64,000 nt of DNA from Deltaproteobacteria bacterium (GTDB taxonomy: Bacteria > Myxococcota_A > Polyangia > Nannocystales > Nannocystaceae): NCBI GenBank assembly GCA_016709225.1, contig JADJEE010000002.1, positions 124,001 through 188,000 on the forward strand, in the 5' to 3' direction. How positions within the stretch are numbered: position 1 is the stretch's first letter; every line of letters begins with the position of its first letter. Both the position numbers and the translations under genes were made by a program. Under the pieces are notes generated by a model, which saw only the letters and a program-made list of their open reading frames with translations, searched no databases and was not told where the DNA came from. Shown one piece after another: positions 42,529 through 49,587 of the stretch.

Positions 42529-44433
42529 ATGTCGCTGCGATGGCTGCACGACGGCGAGCACCCCGAGCTGCCGCCGAAGGCAGACGGCCTTGCGCGCGCG
42601 GCCGCAGCCGCGCTGCCGGTGCCGCGGGGCTTTGCGTGCGCGCTCGCCGAGGCCGGCGCAGCGGCGCCGCTCGCCGCCGCGTCGGAGCTCGTGGCGCAGG
42701 GCAAGGTGATCGTGCGCTCGGCGCTCGTCCTCGAGGACGGCGAACGACACAGCGGCGCTGGCCTGGGCGAGAGCGTGGGCGACGTGGACGACCTCGCGAG
42801 CTACCGCGCGGCGGTCTCGCAGATCGCGGCCGCGCGCGCGCGCGCTGGCATGCCCACCCACCCGCGCGACGGAATCATCGTGCAGCGGCAGGTCGACGCG
42901 TGCGCCCGCGCGGTGCTGGCCAGTGAGCACGGGCGCGCCTATCTCGAAGAGTTCGACGGCCGACTCGACGCCTTCGCTAGCGGCGCGAGCCCGCGCTACT
43001 CGGGGCCGCTGGCCGGGTGGCCCCACCGCGCCCGGGCGTCCACGATGACGATCGCGGCGGCCGCGAGCACGGCGCTGCCCGGCGCGGGCTTCGGGCTCGA
43101 CCTCGAGCTGGCGATCGATCGCGACGACACCGTGTTCGTGGTGCAGGCGCGGCCGCTGACCGCACCGCTCTTCCCCGACTGGGAGTCGTTCGTTGCGCTC
43201 GTCGCCGAGGACGGCGACGTGATCCCCGGCGACGGCACCTGGCAGCTCGACGCCGAGCACAACCCACAGCCGCTGTCGTTCGCCCACGCGTGGTTGGTGC
43301 GCTGGCTCGCGAGCCAGCGCCCGCGCACCGGCGGCCTGCGACCGCTGGGCGGCTGGCTCTACACTCGCACGCTCGTGCGAGAGCTCGCGGCCACCGCCGC
43401 GCCCGTGACGTCGACGATGCAGGTGCTCGCGCGCCTGCGCGACGAGGTGCTACCGGCCGCGCGTGCCCGCCTGGCCGCGCTCGAGCGCGAGCCGGTGCCG
43501 ACCACCGCCGCGGCGATCGACGCGATCTTCGCGCGCGGCCTCGCGGCCTTCCTCGCGATGATCGACGTGTACACCGGCGAGCTCATCCCCGCGCGCGCCG
43601 CCGCGCATGCACCGGCGATCGACCCCGCGGATCCGTTCTGCCTCCGCGGTCGCGAGGCGGTACTCGACGTGCTACCGGTCGCGTGGGACGTCGCGTCGCC
43701 GTCGCTGGCCGGCGAACCGAAGGCACCCGTGGGGCTCGAGGCGCCCGAGCGCGGGCTGCCCCTGCCCACCGACGAGCGCGGCGCGGCCACGCTGTTGACG
43801 GAGTGGGACGACCACCTCTTCGCGCTCGGACTGCGCGCGGCTCGATCCGCATGGCGAGCCGCCGGTGCTGCGCTCGGGCTCGGCGACGACGTCTTCGCGC
43901 TGGCCCCCGACGAGCTCGCCGCGCTCGCGCAACACGGGCTGCCCGACGTCGCGCAACGCGTCGCCGCGCGCCGCGAACGGCAGCGACGCGCGGCGGCGCT
44001 GCGCGTGCCCAGCCGCATCGTCGACGGCGCGCCGGCGGGGGTCCCGACGCGGTGGCTGCGGGGCTTCGCGCTCGGCTCCGACTTCACCGGGCCGCTCGCG
44101 CCGCGCCCCGACCTCGCGGCGTTGCTGGCCTCGCCGCCGCCGACCGGTGCGGTGGTTGCCCTGCCCGCGCTGACCGCCCAGGCCGCGGTCGTGCTCGCGC
44201 GCCTCGAGGTCCGCGCGGTCGTGTGCGAGCACGGCGGTGCCCTCGGGCACGGGGCCTTGATGGCCCGCGAGCTGGGCTTGTCGGCGTTGCTCGGCGCGCG
44301 CGGCTGCATGGCGATCGCCGAGGGCACGCGGGTGCGGATCGATGTCCGCAGCGGCGCGCTGCGTCGCGCGGCGTCCGATGGCGATGACGATCACGACGGG
44401 CTCGCGCACCCGCGCCGGCCGTCGACGCACTGA
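42529..44433 (+). CDS. PEP synthase/PPDK-like protein with phosphohistidine swivel domain
   Basis: The 634-residue protein is built like a short phosphoenolpyruvate synthase. An N-terminal ATP-grasp-like part (about 1-215) has LPVPRGFACALAEAG, GKVIVRSALVLEDGERHSG and VVQARPLTAPLFPDW. A middle region (about 220-530) has no clear motif. The C-terminal swivelling domain contains EHGGALGHGALMARELGLSA, where the second His matches the phosphorylated His. It lacks the C-terminal PEP/pyruvate barrel, and the ATP part is shorter than in PpsA. The architecture resembles antibiotic- or small-molecule phosphotransferases such as the rifampicin phosphotransferase, with an unknown substrate in the middle domain. 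It is read divergently from a hypothetical gene across a palindromic promoter. Confidence 0.75.
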   Translation: MSLRWLHDGEHPELPPKADGLARAAAAALPVPRGFACALAEAGAAAPLAAASELVAQGKVIVRSALVLEDGERHSGAGLGESVGDVDDLASYRAAVSQIAAARARAGMPTHPRDGIIVQRQVDACARAVLASEHGRAYLEEFDGRLDAFASGASPRYSGPLAGWPHRARASTMTIAAAASTALPGAGFGLDLELAIDRDDTVFVVQARPLTAPLFPDWESFVALVAEDGDVIPGDGTWQLDAEHNPQPLSFAHAWLVRWLASQRPRTGGLRPLGGWLYTRTLVRELAATAAPVTSTMQVLARLRDEVLPAARARLAALEREPVPTTAAAIDAIFARGLAAFLAMIDVYTGELIPARAAAHAPAIDPADPFCLRGREAVLDVLPVAWDVASPSLAGEPKAPVGLEAPERGLPLPTDERGAATLLTEWDDHLFALGLRAARSAWRAAGAALGLGDDVFALAPDELAALAQHGLPDVAQRVAARRERQRRAAALRVPSRIVDGAPAGVPTRWLRGFALGSDFTGPLAPRPDLAALLASPPPTGAVVALPALTAQAAVVLARLEVRAVVCEHGGALGHGALMARELGLSALLGARGCMAIAEGTRVRIDVRSGALRRAASDGDDDHDGLAHPRRPSTH

Positions 44434-44829
44434 CTAGATGACGTCCTCGGAGACGCCCGGGCCCGGTCGCGCCGGGGACTTCGCGGCCTGTTGAGCACTC
44501 TGCGCGGCCTTCGGCGGCTCCCGACGGCGCGGCGGTGGGGCCCCCTCGGGGCGCTCGCCGTTGATGCGCTTGCGCAAGTCCTTGCCGACCTTGAAGAATG
44601 GCAGACGCTTCGGCGCCACGTGGACGGTGTCGCCGGTGCGTGGGTTGCGGCCTTCGTACGGCTTGTACTGCCGCACGGTGAAGCTGCCGAACCCGCGGAT
44701 CTCGATGCCCTCGTCGCGTCGCAACGCGTCGACCATCGCCTCGAAGATCGTATTGATGACCAGCTCAGCCCGCCCCTTGGTGAGATTGGCTTCCTGCGCG
44801 ACCACCTCGATGAGTTCGGACTTCGTCAC
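44434..44829 (-). CDS. HU/IHF-family DNA-binding protein with basic tail
   Basis: The 131-residue protein has a complete HU/IHF domain (about 1-95): TKSELIEVVAQEANLTKGRAE, FEAMVDALRRDEGIEIRGFGSF and the signature GRNPRTGDTVHVAPKRLPFFKVGK. The arm Arg-Asn-Pro that intercalates into DNA is intact, and sequence around IEIRGFGSFTVRQY is closer to IHF than HU. It is followed by about 35 residues rich in Pro, Ala, Arg and Lys, like tails on actinobacterial and myxobacterial HU proteins. GTG 44829 has GAGG 8 nt upstream; the longer ATG at 44877 would overlap the predicted -10 at 44876-44883. Its stop abuts that of the convergent gene. Confidence 0.9.
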   Translation of the reverse strand: MTKSELIEVVAQEANLTKGRAELVINTIFEAMVDALRRDEGIEIRGFGSFTVRQYKPYEGRNPRTGDTVHVAPKRLPFFKVGKDLRKRINGERPEGAPPPRRREPPKAAQSAQQAAKSPARPGPGVSEDVI

Positions 44830-44875
44830 GACTGCGACCTCGACGGCCCCAGGCAAACCGCCCCGGGCAAGCCCC

Positions 44876-44883
44876 ATCGTAGG
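44876..44883 (-). promoter_or_regulatory. -10-like element before the HU/IHF gene
   Basis: The minus strand reads CCTACGAT (TANNNT hexamer), ending 46 nt before GTG 44829. It lies on top of the alternative ATG 44877, favouring the shorter protein. Confidence 0.35.
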
Positions 44884-45089
44884 TGGGAAAACCCTGCGAT
44901 ATCAAGCTGCAAGGTTGGAGGCCCCTGGAGGTCGCGGGCGACGACCCCACGGCGCGGCCGACCGCGACGGGCAAGGGGTTCGGTCCGCCGCCGCCCCGCG
45001 AGGCCGCGCGGGGCCCCCACGGGCGCGCCGTTGCCCCCGTCCGGGCGCGTGTGCGACGGGGGCGAGCCGCGGGGATTTCGGGGCGGTGT

Positions 45090-45950
45090 TCAGCCGTCGC
45101 GCGGGCGCAGGCGATGGTAGCCCGGCACGAACGCATCCACGTGACAGTCGTGCCGCGCGTAGTAGTCGACCAGGTCGGCCCAGGTCGCCGTGCCGTCGTG
45201 GATGAGCCCGGCCAGCGACGGCGCCGCGAGGGCGCCACACGACTCGACCGCCTCGAACGGTTGGTGGGCCAGCGCGGTCATGTCGTCGGACCCGAGCGCG
45301 CGCGGTGACAGCTGGCTCAGCAGGCGCTGCTGGAACTCGTCGATCTCCAGCACCTCGACATGCTCGAGGCGCACCGAGCCACTGCCCGCGCAGAGCACCA
45401 CGTCGGCGGCCTCGCGCGGCCGCAGGGCGATGGCGTTGTGCATGCGCGAGCCATGGACCTCGCAGCGCCCGCGCTCCGCCGAGCTCGCCCGCACCAGATA
45501 GGCGACCGGCTGCGTGCCGATGTTCTCGATGCGCGCGATGGTGTGGTTGGCCGCGACGCTCACGCCGTGCTGGCGGTACGTGACGCGCTCGACCACCGCC
45601 GTCACCCGCAGGTGCGCGGAGCTCCACTGCTTGCCCGGCGCCAGCACGATCGCGTCCTCGAGCTCGATCGCGTGCACCAGCGGCGCAGCCATGTGCGCCG
45701 CCGACATCGGCACCTGCCACGCCTGTGCCAGCGATTCGAGGTGCTGCAGCCGCTGACTTTTGCCCTGCTCGAGCTCGGTGCGTTGCTCCGCCACCGACGC
45801 GCGCACGGTGGCGACGTCGCGCTCACCGCTGCGGATGACGCGGGTGCGGGCCGACGACTCGCGCGGGAACTTGTTCGACAGCCACACGCCGACCAGCACC
45901 ACGCCGACCAGACCGATCGCGGCGAGTACCCGCTGGAGGCTCGTGGCCAT
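45090..45950 (-). CDS. Membrane-anchored hypothetical protein
   Basis: This 286-residue protein has one N-terminal membrane helix (VLAAIGLVGVVLVGVWL, about 8-25), a helical stretch (about 45-75) and a beta-rich extracytoplasmic domain. No domain family is recognised. Four Cys in the second half (RCEVHG, VLCAGSG, ESCGALA, HDCHVD) could form disulfides in the periplasm. It is followed by 260 nt without a gene before the HU/IHF start, and begins 30 nt downstream of the next hypothetical gene on the same strand, so the two may be co-transcribed. Confidence 0.6.
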   Translation of the reverse strand: MATSLQRVLAAIGLVGVVLVGVWLSNKFPRESSARTRVIRSGERDVATVRASVAEQRTELEQGKSQRLQHLESLAQAWQVPMSAAHMAAPLVHAIELEDAIVLAPGKQWSSAHLRVTAVVERVTYRQHGVSVAANHTIARIENIGTQPVAYLVRASSAERGRCEVHGSRMHNAIALRPREAADVVLCAGSGSVRLEHVEVLEIDEFQQRLLSQLSPRALGSDDMTALAHQPFEAVESCGALAAPSLAGLIHDGTATWADLVDYYARHDCHVDAFVPGYHRLRPRDG

Positions 45951-45980
45951 GTCGACGCAAGCATGCCCGAAAGCGCGGCC

Positions 45981-46580
45981 TCATCGCCGCAGCCAGCCGT
46001 CGAGCTCGGCAGGGGTGAGTCCGGCGACCGCCGCCAACCACGCCCGCGGCAGGCGAGCGTCGAGGCCGACCTCCGCCCACGCCCCCGCGGCGGCCGGGTC
46101 GTCGGGGACCGCGGCCGGCCAGCGCCCACGGGCGGCGCCCTCCAACCGCGCGAACCCGCGCCAGGGATCGCCCGCTCCCCGCATCGCCTGCAGATCGCCG
46201 AGCAGGCGGTGGAGGTCGGCCCAAAGCACGACCGCCGCCTCGCCCGCCGCCGCCAGCTCGGCGCGGGGGCACGGGGCGCCCGCGCTCGCCGATGCTCGCC
46301 GCACGAGGATTGCCCGCGGTACCAGCTGGGCCTCCCGCAGCGCGCCGGGCCAACGCGCCGCGAGCCCGCGCGCCACCCCGGCCACCGGCTCGCCCGCCGC
46401 CGCATCGACCAACGCCAACAATCCCTCGTACTTGGCCACCAGCTCGGCGCGTGCGATCGGCTCGGCCCAATAGGCCGAGACGCTCGGCCACCCGCGACAG
46501 GCCAGGCGTGGCAGGGGATTCGGCGGCGGGCGCGGCATCGCGGCGGGCGGGGGCGCGCGATCGGACCCCCAGCGCATCAT
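45981..46580 (-). CDS. Hypothetical protein, divergent from the ECF sigma gene
   Basis: I do not recognise this 199-residue protein. It starts at ATG 46580 with a Pro-rich segment (APPPAAMPRPPPNPLP), followed by an Ala/Leu/Arg-rich, mainly helical domain. No signal peptide, membrane segment or motif is clear. Longer starts would run into the ECF sigma gene on the other strand. The intergenic space of 130 nt to the sigma gene holds an inverted repeat (46681-46694). Confidence 0.5.
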   Translation of the reverse strand: MMRWGSDRAPPPAAMPRPPPNPLPRLACRGWPSVSAYWAEPIARAELVAKYEGLLALVDAAAGEPVAGVARGLAARWPGALREAQLVPRAILVRRASASAGAPCPRAELAAAGEAAVVLWADLHRLLGDLQAMRGAGDPWRGFARLEGAARGRWPAAVPDDPAAAGAWAEVGLDARLPRAWLAAVAGLTPAELDGWLRR

Positions 46581-46662
46581 CCCACGATCACCCGCGCCGC
46601 CTGGGCACCTTCGTGCGGGCGAGCCAGGGGCCGGTCGGGGCTTTTCCCGCGCCCCATCCCCC

Positions 46663-46670
46663 GATAAGCT
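46663..46670 (+). promoter_or_regulatory. -10-like element before the ECF sigma gene
   Basis: GATAAGCT (TANNNT hexamer TAAGCT) predicts a start near 46677, just before the palindrome at 46681-46694 and 34 nt before GTG 46711. Confidence 0.35.
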
Positions 46671-46680
46671 GACGAGGTCC

Positions 46681-46694
46681 CGGAAAAGTTTCCG
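46681..46694. promoter_or_regulatory. CGGAAA-AG-TTTCCG palindrome upstream of the ECF sigma gene
   Basis: A perfect 6-2-6 inverted repeat lies between a -10-like element (46663-46670) and the GTG start at 46711. That position suits a repressor operator or a small leader hairpin. It is AT-richer than its surroundings. Confidence 0.45.
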
Positions 46695-46710
46695 AAAGGG
46701 TTGTCCCACA

Positions 46711-47346
46711 GTGCGAAAGGGCCGCTCCGAATCCTCGATGCTCGAACACGTCGAGAATCTTGCGATTGCGCATACGCAGACTGCGGACGCAGCTGCGTCG
46801 GAGTCCGGCACGTTCCTCAGCCCGGAGGAGCGCCAGCTCGTCGCACGTGCCCGCGTCGGTGAGCACCGTGCGCTGCGCCAAATCTACTCGACCTACCAGG
46901 CCCAGGTCCGCGCGCACTTCTACCGTCTGCTCGGCCACGACGGCGAGATCGACGACCTCACGCAGATCGTGTTCGCTCGGGCCTTCAACGCGCTCGATCG
47001 GTTCCAGGGCAACTCCACGCTCGGCACGTGGCTCTACCGCATCACCGCCAACACCACGCACAACCTCCTGCGCCAGCGGTTTCGACGCGAGCGCGTGAAG
47101 TCGGCGCTCAACTGGTTCAACTCGAGCGGCGCGACCAAGGTCGGCTCCACCCGCGTCGAGGCGCGTGACGAGGCACACCGCATCCTGCAGCAGCTGCGAC
47201 CCGATCTCCGTGAAGTCTTCGTGCTGTATCACTATGAAGGTCTGACGCTGCAGGAGATCAGCGAGATCCTCGACAAGCCGATCAGCACCATCGGCGACCG
47301 CCTCACCCGCGCACGCAAGCAGCTGCGCGACCTCGTGGTCGCCTAG
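46711..47346 (+). CDS. ECF-type (RpoE-like) sigma factor
   Basis: This 211-residue sigma factor has region 2 (RQIYSTYQAQVRAHFYRLLG, DDLTQIVFARAFNALDRFQG, STLGTWLYRITANTTHNLLR) and region 4 (LRPDLREVFVLYHYEGLTLQEISEILDKP with the HTH). There is a linker of about 40 residues and no regions 1 or 3, as expected for ECF factors. GTG 46711 has GAAAGGG upstream; ATG 46738 is an alternative. The next gene, 9 nt downstream, is a membrane FecR-like protein that probably acts as its regulator. Confidence 0.9.
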   Translation: MRKGRSESSMLEHVENLAIAHTQTADAAASESGTFLSPEERQLVARARVGEHRALRQIYSTYQAQVRAHFYRLLGHDGEIDDLTQIVFARAFNALDRFQGNSTLGTWLYRITANTTHNLLRQRFRRERVKSALNWFNSSGATKVGSTRVEARDEAHRILQQLRPDLREVFVLYHYEGLTLQEISEILDKPISTIGDRLTRARKQLRDLVVA

Positions 47347-47355
47347 GAATCCGCC

Positions 47356-49023
47356 ATGCAACCCCGCGAACCCCAGCCGCGCCCGCGATACAGCTGTCAG
47401 GAGGCCCACGAGGACTCCGAGCTCGTGTTGAGCGATCGGGCGACCCAGGCGGTGCGCGAGCTCTACGACGAGCACCTGCGGGCGTGCCGAGATTGCCGGC
47501 GCATGCACCGGGCGCTGTACGCCATTTACGAAGGCCCCGTGGTGCCGACCGCACCCGCGGGGCTGCGCGAAGAGAAGGAGTTCCACGCGATCCTCCGCCG
47601 CATGAAGACGGAGCGACGCGAGCCGTGGTACCGCAAGTGGGCGGTGGGCGCGACCGTGGGTGGCCTCGCGACCGCGGCCGCCGTGCTGACCTTGACCCTC
47701 TTCGACGTGGCGCCCGAGGTGCTCTCGCTGCCCAAGTTCGAGGACGAAGGTCCCGAGCCGGTCGCGCTGGTGACCGGTGCCTCGGGCGACGACGGCAGCG
47801 ATGCGACCACCGGTGGCGGCATCGAACATCCCGCGCAGAGCTATGGCCGCATCGTCGGCGGGCTCGCCGATCTCGTCACCCCCGGCGGTCAGTCCTCGAA
47901 CACCAACACCTTCCCGGTCGGCACCCACTTCGAGGTGAACGCCGAGCATCCGCTGCAGGTCGGCTTGGTCGGCAAGATCGTCGCCAACTTCACGCCGAGC
48001 TCGCGCATCGAGTGGACCGCCGCCTCGCCCAGCCTGCTCGAGCTCGAGGTCGAGCGGGGCATCGCCGCGGTGCGCTACGACCGACGCCCGTCGGATCCGG
48101 TGCTGCAGATCCGTACCCCGACGGCAGTCGTGCGGGTGATCGGCACCGTCTTCACCGTGCAGGTCGAGCCCAACGACAACACCATCGTGTCGGTGCTGCG
48201 CGGGCAGGTCGAGGTGCTGCACCCGAAGACCAACCGCCTGCTGGCCGAGGTCGAGTCGGGCTTCCGCTACGACGTGGGTCGCTCGACCTTCGACGACCCC
48301 GGTCTCACCGAGGTCGAGGCCGCACTGCCGCTGTCGAACGACCCCGGTGACGAGGACGGCGACGGCAGCGAGACCCTCGCGCTCGCCGACGGCCGCATCC
48401 CGCCGGCGTGGAACGTGCCCGGCCTCCCGCAGGACCCGCGCTTCCGGACCATGGCCTACGTGCCGGCCCGGCCTGCGACCGCCCCGGTGGCGATCGGCGC
48501 GACGCCCCGCACACCGCGCAACGGCGGGGCGGTAGCGGCTGCGAATCCGCCGGCCGCCGAGCGACGTCCGATGGACGACGATGGCGAGGACCTCATCGAG
48601 AGCCTCATGCGCGACGCGGAGCTCACCCGGCGCAAGGAGCTTCGGGCATCGCTCGAGACCTGCCGCGGCCTCTACGAGGCGGTCGACACCCGCTACCTCG
48701 CCGCCAAGTGCCTGTCGACCTTCATCGACAAGTACGGCAGCGACCCGCTCGCCGTCGAAGGCTACCTCCTGGTCGGCATCCTGCGCATGGACTATGCGCT
48801 CGACTACGAGGCCGCCGAGGTCGCCTTCCAGACCTTCCTTCGCCGCGCGCCCAACCATCCCTCGGCCGAGCTGGCGCTCTTCCGCATGTGGCTCGCCAGC
48901 ACCGAGAACGGTCGCATTACCGAGGCGCTCGATCGCGGTCGCAAGTACCTGGCGCGCTACCCCAACGGCAAGTACGTCGGCAAGGTCCTGCAGCGCTTCC
49001 CCGAGCTGAAGTCCGAGCTGTAG
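47356..49023 (+). CDS. Anti-sigma-like membrane protein with FecR and TPR domains
   Basis: The 555-residue protein starts with a cytoplasmic segment containing HLRACRDCRRMHRAL, a partial zinc-finger-like anti-sigma motif. One membrane helix follows (about 94-116, WAVGATVGGLATAAAVLTLTL), then a periplasmic FecR domain (about 160-300; VGTHFEVNAEHPLQVGL, TPTAVVRVIGTVFTVQV). After a Pro/Ala-rich hinge, a C-terminal TPR-like region (about 415-555) includes TFIDKYGSDPLAVEGYLL and RGRKYLARYPNGKYVG. Position directly behind an ECF sigma gene and this topology indicate a transmembrane regulator of that sigma factor. The signal sensed is unknown. Confidence 0.82.
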   Translation: MQPREPQPRPRYSCQEAHEDSELVLSDRATQAVRELYDEHLRACRDCRRMHRALYAIYEGPVVPTAPAGLREEKEFHAILRRMKTERREPWYRKWAVGATVGGLATAAAVLTLTLFDVAPEVLSLPKFEDEGPEPVALVTGASGDDGSDATTGGGIEHPAQSYGRIVGGLADLVTPGGQSSNTNTFPVGTHFEVNAEHPLQVGLVGKIVANFTPSSRIEWTAASPSLLELEVERGIAAVRYDRRPSDPVLQIRTPTAVVRVIGTVFTVQVEPNDNTIVSVLRGQVEVLHPKTNRLLAEVESGFRYDVGRSTFDDPGLTEVEAALPLSNDPGDEDGDGSETLALADGRIPPAWNVPGLPQDPRFRTMAYVPARPATAPVAIGATPRTPRNGGAVAAANPPAAERRPMDDDGEDLIESLMRDAELTRRKELRASLETCRGLYEAVDTRYLAAKCLSTFIDKYGSDPLAVEGYLLVGILRMDYALDYEAAEVAFQTFLRRAPNHPSAELALFRMWLASTENGRITEALDRGRKYLARYPNGKYVGKVLQRFPELKSEL

Positions 49024-49108
49024 CGCCGCGCAACGCCGGACGCCGGGCCCACGTTCGCGCCGCGTCGCGGCCCTGCTGCGGTGCCATGGCGGTGGGCGCG
49101 GTGCGGCC

Positions 49109-49330
49109 GTGATCCGGTGAGGCCGTGATCCGGTGAGGCCGTGATCCGGTGGGGCCGTGATCCGGTGGGGCCGTGATTGGTGGCGCCGTGATCGGGCCGT
49201 GATCCGGTGGCGCCGTGATCGGGCCGTGATCGGGTGGCGCCGTGATCGGGCCGCGACTGGTGGCGCCGTGATCGGGGCGTGATCCGGTGGGGCCGTGGTC
49301 GGGCCGTGATCCGGTGGCGCCGTGGCGGCC
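49109..49330. repeat. Two-module tandem repeat (16-bp and 11-bp units)
   Basis: Four copies of GTGATCCGGTGRGGCC (49109-49172) lead into an alternation of a 15/16-bp unit (GTGATCCGGTGGCGCC and variants) with an 11-bp unit (GTGATCGGGCC), giving a 27-bp higher-order period through about 49321. It lies between the 3' ends of two convergent genes. The remaining parts of the gap 49024-49587 hold no gene I can support, apart from the hairpin at 49464. Confidence 0.8.
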
Positions 49331-49463
49331 CCCGCCCGCGGTGGTTGCGGCGGTGTGCAATGCGGTCCGCGGGCGAGTCGGTGTGCCGCGTGCGTGGGCG
49401 GGTCGGCGACCCGTGCGGGCGTGGCATCCAACAGGGCCGCCCGCGTGGGGTCCCCGAATTGGC

Positions 49464-49498
49464 AGAGGGGAGCACCCCGGGCTCGGGGCCTCCCCTCT
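49464..49498. terminator. Bidirectional terminator-like hairpin
   Basis: AGAGGGGAG (49464-49472) pairs with CTCCCCTCT (49490-49498), and the loop adds a CCCCG/CGGGG stem. It sits between the convergent FecR-like and FHA genes. Only a weak T-rich tail (TCGTT) follows on the plus strand. Confidence 0.55.
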
Positions 49499-49587
49499 TC
49501 GTTCGGAGCCCGGCCAGCGCGTCGGCGCTGGTCGGATCCTTGGACGCGCTCACCGATGTGGGTCGGCGGCGCGTTCAGCCGCGCTTG

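Noticed and set aside
48917..49360. Minus-strand open frames through the tandem repeat encoding ITAPPDHGP-type repeats.
   Set aside because: The period of 27 bp makes repetitive open frames automatically, the units vary by indels (11, 15, 16 bp), and no start, ribosome site or conserved domain supports translation.
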